Below are positions 22,633 through 33,016 of a stretch of 64,000 bases of DNA, piece after piece. Under the pieces are notes generated by a model. The model did not search any database. It was not told the DNA's origin and saw nothing but the letters and a program-made list of their open reading frames with translations. The translations under genes were made by a program, and so were the position numbers. The first letter of the stretch is position 1. Every line of letters starts with the position of its first letter. Origin of the DNA: Callorhinus ursinus. Its lineage: Eukaryota > Chordata > Mammalia > Carnivora > Otariidae. The DNA lies in contig NW_020312817.1 in assembly GCF_003265705.1 (NCBI RefSeq), positions 49,109,172 through 49,173,171 on the forward strand, written 5' to 3'.

Positions 22633-22820
22633 TGTTTTTTTTAAGATTTTATTTATTTATCTGAGAGAGAGAGATCACGAACAGAGGGGAGGGGTAGAGG
22701 GAGCGGGAGAAGCAGGCTTCCCGCTGAGCAGGGAGCCCGATGTGGGCCTCGGTCCCGGGACCCTGGGATCATGACCTGAGCCGAAGGCAGACACTTAACG
22801 ACGGAGCCACCCAGGGGCCC
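22633..22820 (-). mobile_element. Can-SINE (SINEC), full length
   Basis: Minus-strand SINEC between direct repeats CTCACTCATCCTT at 22,620-22,632 and 22,821-22,833. The head complement ends GAGCCACCCAGGGGCCC. Confidence 0.95.
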
Positions 22821-22833
22821 CTCACTCATCCTT

Positions 22834-24030
22834 ATTAGCACAAATACCGATCTGCTGGCACCTGCTGGTATATTCGCTCTCCTCTCCTGTCTCCCAGTGC
22901 CACCCCAGCTTAGGGCTTCCTCTTGTCCTGTGTCCAAGTGTCTGCTATTAGGCCACAGTCTATGGCTCATGCTCTGAGCTTGAGCGTTTCCCATGACAAT
23001 GAGCTCTTGGGAATTTTCTCTCCCCAATTCAGTTATGTCTGACATTTTTCTCTATAAGGACACACATTCTGACTTACAGATCTTTTCACTTTTACAAAGT
23101 ACTTCATGAAATCACTGTGATTCATGTCACTCACAATTAAGAATGACAAATAGGAGAAAAAACAACTTGGTTTCTTGTTTTTAGCTGAACCATACAGCAA
23201 CAGTGGCACGAGGAGGAACCCTGAAATTATCCCTAAGATTTTCAGCCCGCATTCACCTGGTGAGTATTTTACTACCTCAAAACACCAAAAGCACAAAGTT
23301 TCTTTTTGCAGCTAGGCGAATAAGCAATACAATTGCCCGCTGTTTTGAGATACAGTCTCTCGGTTACTTGCTCTGAAATGACGCATTACTTTAAAATGCA
23401 CTGAGAGTCTTTAGTAAGTTCATTATCTTCAGTGTAATTTAAAAAGCCAAACGTTGATCTCTGCTTTGTGCCACTCTGGTGTGGCATCCCTGAGAGAAGG
23501 ATAGATGATTTCTACAACTATCCCTGCCCAGAGGAGGCCAGGTCGGTCTCTATTTATCATCTCTAATAGGGTAGAGATGTGCTAATGAGCAGCGCCTCAA
23601 GAAAACACCATGAAGTGATGGGCACAGACACCTTTTTAAAAGCATGTCTTTCTCCACTCACTGTACTAGACTCAATTAGGGAGTGGAAAGCAAAAGGGGC
23701 TTGTTGTCTGTCTTGAGTAAAAGCTCCCTGGCATCTCCAAAGAGGTCCTTCACATTGACATTAATAAACTCAGTGAGGATGTCTCAGGCTAAGAAGCCTG
23801 AGATTGTCAGCACGTCAAAATGAACCTTTTTCTCGGAAGCAGACTCTCATTAATGAAGCTCAGTGTCTGATGTGGAGACACGTCTCCATTTATGGTATTT
23901 CCCTCACATGTGCTTGGAGGAGCCCGCATTTCTTATTTAGAGCTTTTGTTACAATAGGCGAGTGATGTTCCAAATAGAAAGGGCTTCACTGCTCAGTAGC
24001 ATTGCTGGAGATGGACACTGGGGTTGGCAA
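22834..24030. other. Intergenic, no gene recognised
   Basis: Mostly unique-looking sequence. 23,380-23,960 has few CpGs and a moderate AT content with no interruption by repeats, so it could be a conserved non-coding segment, but that cannot be judged without an alignment. Confidence 0.35.
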
Positions 24031-24034
24031 AAGC

Positions 24035-24185
24035 TGTAGTAACAATGCCTAATGTTGACTCAGTACTGTGTGCCCCACACAGTGCTGAGGGCTTTACTGG
24101 CACTATTCTGTGACCCTCCTTATGGAGTAATGACCGTTATTGTCACCGAGGCTTAGGAATGTTATTGTGCCCACATTTCTACAGT
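24035..24185 (-). mobile_element. MIR SINE fragment
   Basis: The plus strand shows the reversed MIR phrases 'CAGTACTGTGTGCCCCACACAGTGCTGAGGGCTTTAC' and 'TTATTGTCACCGAGGCTTAGGAA'. Confidence 0.5.
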
Positions 24186-24250
24186 CAAGAGTTCCAGAGA
24201 GAAGATGCTGTGGCTGAAACTTCTGGCTATTTACATGAAGTAAAATTAAA

Positions 24251-24334
24251 GATGTATACTCCTGAAACCAATATTACACTATGTGTTAACTAATTATAAT
24301 TTGAACAAAAACTTGAAACAAAATAAATTTTTAA
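24251..24334 (+). mobile_element. Short 5'-truncated carnivore L1 3' end
   Basis: About 84 bp of L1 3' terminus ('CTCCTGAAACCAATATTACAC...GTTAACTAA', AATAAA-like end) sits between perfect copies of AGTAAAATTAAA (24,239-24,250 and 24,335-24,346). It is a dead-on-arrival insertion of only the last part of an L1. Confidence 0.8.
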
Positions 24335-24346
24335 AGTAAAATTAAA

Positions 24347-25700
24347 AGTTTAGTTCCATATTTCAACTGCTCAGTAGCCACATGTTGCAGGTAGCTACCA
24401 CATTACAGCCACGTGTGGCTACAGCGTGAATGTAGAACTTTGCCATCATCACAGGAAGTTCTCTTGGACAGTACAATATAGAAGGGAATGACAAAGCAGT
24501 AAGATGGAAGGAGCCCAGATCCCACAGTGACCCCATGGACAATGGGAGTTGGATAGGACTGCAGTGTTTGAAGGCACCTGAATGGAACAGGCTGACACAG
24601 CTGGTCAATGGGACCACAGGACTCTGAGCACTGGCTAAGGTTCAAGCTACCCTACCTAACAACTTGTCTCTGGAACTCCTTCTTCTTTCACAACTAACCA
24701 GTGCCCTCTACTGACTGGCACATTCTTCTTCATATATTTGATCAGGTCTAGTTGAGTCTGGGAGCAATTCAGCCTCTGAAATGTTTGACTTAGAGGTTCC
24801 ACTTTCAGAGGGCAATCTTCCTAGCTTATTTCCAAATTCCTGGGGAGATCTACCATCGCTCACATACTGGAGCACATCATATGAGCAAAGGGCTTTGATC
24901 TTGTGCTTCTGAGCAGAGCCTCACACTTGTTTTCCTTTACATTTCACCAGATCTTGCAAACAGGGACAACACGTTTCTGAAGTTCAGGTAACCTGCAGTG
25001 AAAGAGCAGCGAGAATTCTGTTTTATGATGGACACACTGCTTAGAAAGAATCTGAGAGGCTTCTGGGCCACAATCCATAGGAAAAGTGTAATTGTCATTT
25101 CTCAGGAAACTCAGAGTTAATCCCTAAGGTTGTCACAGCCTTAACCTGATCTGGCAGAACAGAACACATCCAGCAAGTGGTGGTCTAAGGGTGGCTGCCT
25201 TCACCAAGGGCTCAGGAAGTCAGCTTCCCCCTGCTGGTTATGGCCCAGGAATGCGGGAGCCTCTGGACTCCTGGGCCACCTGAAGGCTTTATGCCAGCAT
25301 TCCAAGGCCACTTCTTACCATGACATGGCTACTTTATAAATGATGAATCAGTTCAACAGACATGCATGAAGGACCCATGAGCTAGGCACTGTGCATCGTG
25401 AGGACTGTACAGACAAGGAGTGTTGATAAACTAGAGATCACATTGAGTAGATTCAGTAGATTTACAGATAGTCTCACTGAGGCCCTCCTTTGGTTTGAAT
25501 CTTTCTCCACACTGTTCTGTGCCTAGTCCTTTCCTTGATGTGGGACCTTCACCAGATGACCTACAAAATCTGATTACTCCCCTCTTACTTCTTAAAGAGT
25601 GGTGGTGGTGGTTTTCCTTCAATTCCTCTCCATTCCAGACATTCTACATTCATACTTTACCGCCCCCTGCCCTTAGAAGGGAGATTTACATCTTCCTGTA
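24347..25700. other. Intergenic; old DNA-transposon-like text at left, otherwise unassigned
   Basis: 24,360-24,480 ('AGTAGCCACATG...GTAGCTACCACATTACAG...CGTGTGGCTACAG') matches a common old mammalian hAT-like repeat phrase; I cannot name it. The rest is unassigned. Two CTCF-like matches lie here (24,701-24,714 and 25,224-25,237). Confidence 0.4.
24701..24714 (-). promoter_or_regulatory. CTCF-like motif match
   Basis: The minus strand reads TCAGTAGAGGGCAC, one mismatch from the CTCF core pattern CCRSNAGRKGGCRS. A motif match alone is weak evidence. Confidence 0.25.
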
Positions 25701-25704
25701 GATC

Positions 25705-25865
25705 AGTAGTCTGTGGACCACTGGTGGGCAGGAAATGACGGGGAATTTATTTGAAAAAACTATAATAGAGATTCTTGGAACTCCACCCCGAGATTCTAAT
25801 TTATTAGGCCTGGGGTAGTAAGGTGCAGAAATGGGCATTTCAAACAAGTGCCACAGATGAATCTG
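25705..25865 (+). mobile_element. MER5-type hAT element
   Basis: 'GATCAGTAGTCTGTGGACCACTGG' at the start, a 'CTTGGAACTCCACCCCGAGATTCTAATTTATTAGG' core and 'CATTTCAAACAAGTGCCACAG' near the end match the MER5/Charlie layout. Confidence 0.6.
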
Positions 25866-26004
25866 AAATATGGTCAAGTGTTTTAGTTTCCTGCTGCTCT
25901 CCGTAACTACTACTTTCCAAGTACTTTGCTTCCTCCTGATAGATCACCCAAACCTTCCCTTAAAAACCAAAATTTAGCCAGGACCTAAGGGAGGGGAGAA
26001 TAGG

Positions 26005-26400
26005 GAGTTACTGTTTAATGGCTATAGTTGCAGTTTGAGAAGATGAAAAATGTTCCAGAGTTGGGGCGCCTGGGTGTCTCAGTCGTTAAGCGTCTGCCTT
26101 TGGCTCAGGTCATGATCCGAGGGTCCTGGGATCGAGCCCCACATCGGGCTCCCTGCTCCACAGGAAGCCTGCTTCTCCCTCTCCTACTCCCCCTGCTTGT
26201 GTTCCCTCTCTCACTGTGTCTCTCTCTGTCAAATAAATAAATCTTAAAAAAAAAAAAAAATGTTCCGGAGATGGACGATGGTGATGGTTGCACAATAATG
26301 TGAATGTACTTAATGCCACAGAACTATACACTTAAAAATAATTAAAACAGGAAATGTTAGGTTACATATATTTTGCCACAATTTAAAAAATAAAGGAATG
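26005..26400 (+). mobile_element. Old L1 3' UTR split by a Can-SINE
   Basis: The L1M 3' UTR phrase 'GATGGTGATGGTTGCACAATAATGTG...TTAATGCCACAGAACTATACACTTAAAAAT' follows the SINE, and its upstream part ('TGGCTATAGTTGCAGTTTGAG') precedes it. The SINE occupies 26,063-26,260. Confidence 0.65.
26063..26260 (+). mobile_element. Can-SINE (SINEC), full length
   Basis: Complete element whose target duplication is TGTTCCAGAG (26,051-26,060) and TGTTCCGGAG (26,261-26,270). It interrupts an old L1 3' UTR just beyond the POLE4 3' end. Confidence 0.95.
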
Positions 26401-26635
26401 GATATTGCTACACGCTATAACATAAACAAACCTTGAAAACATTACCTAAGTGAAAGACACCAGATACAAAATACCACTTATCTTATGACTCCACTAATAT
26501 GGAGATATTTTAAAATTGATTGTGGTGATAGCTGCACGTATCTGTGAATATACTAAAAACTACTGAAATGTACATTCTAAATGGGTGAATTGTATACTAT
26601 GTGCATTGTATCTCAATAAAGCTATTAAAATTTAA
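26401..26635 (+). mobile_element. Old L1 3' end fragment
   Basis: 'GTGGTGATAGCTGCACGTATCTGTGAATATACTAAAAACTACTGAAATGTACA' and 'GTGAATTGTATACTATGTG...TCTCAATAAAGC' are typical of L1M 3' ends. It lies about 230 bp beyond the POLE4 poly-A signal. Confidence 0.6.
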
Positions 26636-26869
26636 CTGGTTTTAAATCTAGGATCACATTTATTTAAACTTCTGAAGACCTTAAGTGATATCCCGTAAGT
26701 TCTGAAATCACATTCTGGTGACATATTGGAAAAAAGCAAATGAAAGCAAATAAATCAAAGGACTGAGGTTTAAAACAGATGGCAAGAAAGATCAGAAGGT
26801 CTGTGGCTGCACATGCTGGCTCTCCAGTCATCATGGCAAGAACAAAGGCAAGATTATAAAACACACTAG

Positions 26870-27179
26870 GTTGAAATTGATCAGAGACCTTTATTATAGT
26901 CCTCATCATTCATTAAGCAACCTACACAAATTATTTTCTTTTCCTCTGCCTCCATAGAGGCTGCATCCAAGCCTGAAATGGAAGACACAGTAGTGGAAGA
27001 CCTTGTAGAGAAAAGCTAATAGGTGAGATCTCTGCTTATCCCGGCTTAGGTGAAGGTGGAACAGGAAAAGCATGTGAGTACAATATTCCAAAGAGTCTGT
27101 TCTTCAAAGCTGAGGCCTGCAGGAGAAGGGCTGGCCAAAGGATGCAGGTGAAAGCTCACAAAACTGCTGAGCTCAGCCA
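26870..27179 (-). other. POLE4: POLE4 3' UTR
   Basis: Follows the TGA stop and runs to a cleavage site expected 10-30 nt past the AATAAA signal; the exact end is an estimate. No repeat lies within it. A second acceptor-like TTTCAG|GCTTGG at 26,973 inside the UTR is probably unused. Confidence 0.75.
26890..26895 (-). terminator. POLE4: POLE4 poly-A signal AATAAA
   Basis: Minus-strand AATAAA in the context ACTATAATAAAGGTC, about 285 nt after the stop codon. It is the only canonical signal between the stop and the first downstream L1 fragment. Confidence 0.8.
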
Positions 27180-27193
27180 TCAATCCAATGTTC
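27180..27193 (-). CDS. POLE4: POLE4 coding part of exon 4 (14 nt)
   Basis: GAACATTGGATTGA, joined to the last G of exon 3, gives Gly-Thr-Leu-Asp-stop, which is the known POLE4 C-terminus. The acceptor is TTTTAG with an excellent poly-T tract. The rest of the exon is 3' UTR. Confidence 0.93.
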
Positions 27194-30100
27194 CTAAAAA
27201 AAAAAAAAAACAAAAAACAAAGAGCAATATGTAAAGCAAGGTGCCTCAAGAACTGGATGAGTGTAACAGACCAGGCAAAGTTCAAGTGGAAGCTGCACTG
27301 GTACTGGCACATCTCTAAGACTGAAATACTCATTTTGAGGCATATCCATCCAAAAGATCTCAGAGGATAAACATGTCACTACAGAAACTGGGCAGCTGGG
27401 AATTAAGCATACTGGTCCAGAGAGTTAGAATTAGAAGTAGGGAAAGGGCAAAGAGGTTGCCGTGTTAGTTGAGTATTTGGAGATTCCAGACAAAGCGTGA
27501 TACAAAATAAATGAGGTAAGTTTTCTAAGCAAAAAGTTTATAATCTTTTGATAAATTTCCAGTTCAAGATGGGGGAACTGAGCCCACAAGTTTATGTCCT
27601 CCCATCCAAGATTCCATTCAAAAGGAAATAAGGTTTTAAACAAAGAATGGGGCCCATCAGCAGTTAAGAGATTTCAACAAAAAGCTGAATAACAGAAATC
27701 TGATTGAAGTATGTTTATAAAAGAGCAGGAAAAAACATAAGCCTAGAACGACTAGAAGGAGCAGCAGAGGTGGGAGCCCACCTGCCCAAGAGACTCATGG
27801 ACAGTCTTCACGCAGACACAGACACCGGGAACGACAAAAGAAGCACAGGCTAGAAAGGGTTAATGACCTGAGGGTCTACGTGAGAAACAGTTGGCCCCAC
27901 CTCCCTATAACCCTTCCAGCCCGAAGCGTTACCAGAAGACAAAACACTTAAAGCTAAATGGAAAAAAATCAGAGGGCTCTCTTCCAATAAACTAAATAAA
28001 TTATCTGAAGAACTAGAGAAAGCCTCTGAAAATGCCAGCTCCCCACACTAAGGCTTTCGGGGCCCCAGTAAAACATCTGATCCCACCTCTGCCCACCCTA
28101 AAGTAAAAGTGCCAAGCAGAAACCACCTTCGTATACACAGCTTCCAAACAGCCTTTGTACTCCCTCATTTCTAAACAGAATGAAAAACTGCAAAATGCAA
28201 GGAAAAACTAAAATTTATTTAAAAAAACAAACCTAGAAAACAGATAATTCAGAGAAAAGAACATATAAGAAAACAAAGCAAAAATAACTCTAAGTTAAAA
28301 AAAAAAGAATCAGCCTCTTCTTTTGATAAAGGCAAATTCCAGCTGAGATCAAATGACAAAGCTGACTGAAATATTTAAAAAAAAAAAATCCTCCAAGCAC
28401 TGAAGAGGCATCAATAAAAGTGAAATCCAAGATCTAGAGAAAGCAAGAACACAAAGTAAACCCAGCCTCCAAATCTGCTTTTGCCCTGAGGTCATTGCCA
28501 GTCCAAAAGACAGAACTGAGAAATTCTGGCTGAGTCAAATCTAAGACTCTGCCCAAGTGAAAAGGTTGAATTTTTTAAAAAGCTGTAATCCCAAAAGGCT
28601 ATACCCCCCAGAGTAAAGCTAGACTAGAATTAAATCAGCCCCCTTACAGACTTGCAGGCAGGGTTCACATATATTAATTACCACAGTAAGCCAAGAATCC
28701 TCAAGTCTTGGATTAGGATTAAGGAGATCCTGAATTTACATACTCCCCTAGGTACCTTGCAGCAGCAAATGAAAATCTTTGGAGAAATGTTTCATCACAC
28801 AGGCCTCTAATTATCCAACAAGTAATTTTTTCAAGTACAATGACCAATACACCAAGGTAACTAGGCATAAAGAGGAAAAAAGACCATGAAACAATATCAA
28901 CAGGAACAAGTCAGGCACAAAAAAAAAAAAAAAAAAGTCAGCCTCAAAAGGCTGTGGATATTAGACTGGACAGAGACTATAAAACAACTGCACTTACTTT
29001 GTTTAAAGAAATAAAATACAAGCTGCAAAACATCTAGAACGAATACAATAACAAGTGACAAAGTAGATTTGAAAAATAAGCAAATGGAATTCACAGAACT
29101 GAAGATACAGAAACAAAACAAACTAAAAAATCAACAGAAAAGTTTAAAGGATACAAGACCACCAGAGAAAGAATCAGTAAGCTGGGAGATCAGAAAAAAA
29201 CTACACAGAAGCATGGAGAGGCAAAATAATGATTGAGGTTTAATATACATTTAATGGGAATCCTAATGAGAAAGAGAGAAAGAACAAAGCAGAGCCATTA
29301 TCTGAAAAGATACCAGCTGAGACTTCTCCAGAACAGATAAAAGACATCATCCATAGATTTAAGAAGCAGACCAGAGAGGGAAATCTGCACGTAGAAACAT
29401 CCAACTGAAACTAAAGAAAAATCAAAGACAAATATAAAATCTTCAAAGTAACCAAAAGAGGACAAATTAGCTTCAAAAGATTAACAGAGTAACAGTGATT
29501 TCTCATCAGAAACAATGGAAGCCAAAAAACAGTAGAATGAGAGCTTCAACATGATAAATAACTTTCCACCTAAAATTCTATATTCAGCAAGATACCCTCA
29601 ACAATGAAAATAAAGGCTTTTTCACCACCACCACCCTCCAAAAAACCCATACTAAAGGAGACCCATACTAAAGGAGTTCTAAAGGATTTACTTCAGAAAG
29701 AAAGAAAATGATCACAAATGGAGAAGCAGAAATATAAGGGCAAAGATATAAATATGTGGATAAATTCATCTATCTTTGCCTGTATAATACAGCAGTAACA
29801 ATGCCCTATGTGAATTGACAAAAACAAAACAACAATGCCTGACAATAATAGCATGTTTGGGAAAGAGGGCCTTGTACAGACAGTTAGTAGTTCTAAGATC
29901 TTATTTTCTTGAGGACAAGATAAAGGTACTATCTTTAGGCTCTGATAAAATAAGGATGCATACAGTAACTTGTACAGTAACAATTAAAAGAATAAAGTAT
30001 GTAAGTTCTTGAGGTAAAAAATGAAATAATAAATTGACTTAGAAAGGGCAAAAAATTGAAAAAAAAATAAAACATAAAATAGGACAAATAGGAAGCACAA

Positions 30101-32985
30101 AGATGGCAGATTTAAACCCATATATACCACTAATTGCATTAAACATAAATGAACTAATGCTCCAGTTAAAGAAAAAGACTGTCAGCCTAAATTTTAAAAA
30201 ATAACCCAATTATATTGTTTACAGATATGGAAAAGTAAAAATAAAAAGATAAAAAAAAATACATACCATGCAAATACTAACAAAGAAAGCTGGAAAATTT
30301 TAGAAGTATTAGACAAAATAGTCTTTAAGGCAAAAAGCACTACCAGAAGTAACAATGGTTAACTTATAAAAAGTCTCAAATACTTAACTACTAGTAGCCT
30401 ACTGTTGACCAAAAGTCTTACCAATAACACAGCTGATTAGCACATATTTTGTATGTTATGTGTATTATATACTGTATTATTACAATAAAGTAACCTAGAA
30501 AAAAGAAAATGTTATCAAGAAAATAAGGGGAAAAAATACATTTACAGTGCTATACTGTAAAAAATCCCCACATACCCACACAGTTCAAACCTGTGTGGTT
30601 TGGGGCACCTGGCTGGCTCAGTCAGTAGGGTATGCAAGTCTTTTTTTTCTTTTTAAGAATTTTATTTATTTAGAAAGAGAAAGAGCGTGCATGTGAGTGG
30701 GAGAGGGAGGAATCTCAAGCAGAAGAGCTGCTGAGCAGAGAGCTTCATGCAGAGCTCAGATCTTACAACCCTGAGATCATGACCTGAGCTGAAATCAAGA
30801 GTCCCGACGCGTAACAGACTAAGCCACCCAGGCTCCCCAGGCATGCAACTTAGCCCCACAATGGGCATGGAGCCTACTTAAAAAAAAAAAAAAAAAAAAA
30901 TGCCCCCTTGGGGCACCTGGCTGGCTCAGGCAGAAGAGCATGCACTCCTGATCTTGGGCTCATGATTTTGAGTCCCATAGTGGGTGCAGAGATTACTAAA
31001 AAAATAATAATAATAAATTAAAAAAAAAAAAAAAAAAAACCTGTGCTGTTCAAGGGTCAGCTATACTATGAAGAACTTCATGCCAACAAATTTGAAAATT
31101 TAGATAAATGTAAAATTCCTAGAAAAACTATAATTCGAGGGGGAAGCAGGACAGGACTGCCTCAAAAAATAAAATAAACCCAAAATGATTCCAGCATCAC
31201 CCAAAAAAATTTAATCAGAAATCTTCCCATAAGGAAAATTCTAGCCAAGATGACTTCATTGGTGAATTCTACCATTCAAATAAATAACAGGGCGTCTGGG
31301 TGGCTCAGTGGGTTAAGCGTCTACCTTCAGGTCAGGTCATGATCCCAGGGTCCTGGGATGGAGCCCCGCATCTGCTTCTCCTTCTGCCCCTCACCCCACT
31401 CACTCACTCTCGTGCACACGCTCTCTCAAATAATAAAATCTTTAAAAAAAATTTAAACTAAAAAAAAACAAATAAGAAATATTTCCAATCTTACAAAGTT
31501 TTCTAGAGAACACATAAAAAGGGTACACACACTCTCCAACTAATTTGTGAGGTTCACATTCAATAGGAAAAAAAATGCCAATCTCTCTTTAAAAACAGTG
31601 ATACAGGGGCACCTGGGTGGCTCAGTCAGTTAAGTGGCTGTCTTCCGCTCAGGTCATGATTTCAGGGTCCTGGGATCCAGCCCGCATCAGGCTCCCTGCT
31701 CAGCAGGGAGTTTGGCTTTCCCTCTCCATCTGCCCCTCCCCCACGCTCATGCATGCACACACATGTGCACACTTTCTCGCTCTGAAATAAAATCTTCATA
31801 AATAAATAAAATTTAAAAACAGTGATACAGCATTTGCAATCTGTTAAAATCAATCTACAAAAAAACACAGAGTTAAGTATAATTAATGGGGACACACTGA
31901 AAGCTTTCCCTTTGAAATCAAGATGACTGCTATCAGCACATCTATTCAACACTACACTGGAGAATCTGGCCGAGAAAAAAGGAAAGAAAAAAGAAAAAGA
32001 TAAGGATTGGGAAAACTTCACAAAATTGCCACTATTGGTATTACTATAACTACGGAAATCCAAAAGAATCAACACAAATTAGAATTAGCGTTGAGCAAGA
32101 TGCTAGGTACAAAATTAAGATATAAAACCAGTTATATTTCTATATACTAGCAACATGTGAAAATTAATTTTTCCTTAGAAAGATGCCAATAACAAGAGCA
32201 TCCAAATTAATTACTTAGAGGAAAGCATCTAACAAAATATGTCAAGATTTCTTCCTATAAAATAAAAAAACTTTATTTAAAAAACATTAAAGATCTAAAT
32301 AAATGGAGAAATATACTATGTTCATGTACTGAAAAACTCACTATTATAAATATATTGTTTCTCCCCCTAAGTAATCTATAGATTCAGTGCAATCACAATC
32401 AATATCCTTTTTCTGTGGAATTTTGCAAGCAGATTCTAAAATATACATGAAAATGCAAAGAATCAAAAATAGCCAAGACACTTAAAGAACAAGGTAGGAA
32501 GATCTGTTCTTTGAGATAAAGCTACCATAATTGATATAGGGTGGTACGGACATGGTAATAGACACAACGGATCAACAGGTGAACAGAAAATCGAGGAACA
32601 GCCTTGATCTATCACAAAAGTAGCATGGCAGAGAAAATTATATGGAAAAGTAGCTATCTAAATAAGAAAAAAATTAGACCTTTACCTCAGTCCGATACAC
32701 AAAAAAGTCAACTGTGGTTTTAGGAAAGATAAGAAAAGTATAAAAATTTTAGCATATAGGAGAATGACTTCATGACCTTGGTGTAGGGAAAAAAAGTCTT
32801 AAACAGGAAACAAATAGCATTACCTATAAAAAAAAATTAACACATTTGACTACCTTTAACTGAGAACTGGTTTATCAAAAGGTACCCTAAAGGGTGAAAA
32901 GACAAGTCATAAACCAGGAAAAGATATCTGCTTCCCATATGATGAAAAAGATTCACATTCAGAAAAAATAAAAAATAAAAAGCAT

Positions 32986-33016
<31 letters not shown>

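Larger units (their letters stand above)
30373..31063 (-). mobile_element. Tigger-family DNA transposon split by Can-SINEs
   Basis: Left block: 'TACTTAACTACTAGTAGCCTACTGTTGACC...GATTAGCACATATTTTGTATGTTATG', 'TTACAATAAAGTAACCTAG'. The right end is CTGTTCAAGGGTCAGCTA, the complement of a Tigger terminal repeat (TAGCTGACCCTTGAACAG). It lacks the opposite terminal repeat. Two sense Can-SINEs and one antisense copy sit between the blocks. Confidence 0.7.

Noticed and set aside
26940..26973. Alternative POLE4 last exon starting at the acceptor-like TTTCAG|GCTTGG (26,973)
   Set aside because: It would give an unfamiliar C-terminus. The acceptor at 27,194 restores the known Gly-Thr-Leu-Asp end exactly and has a far better pyrimidine tract.
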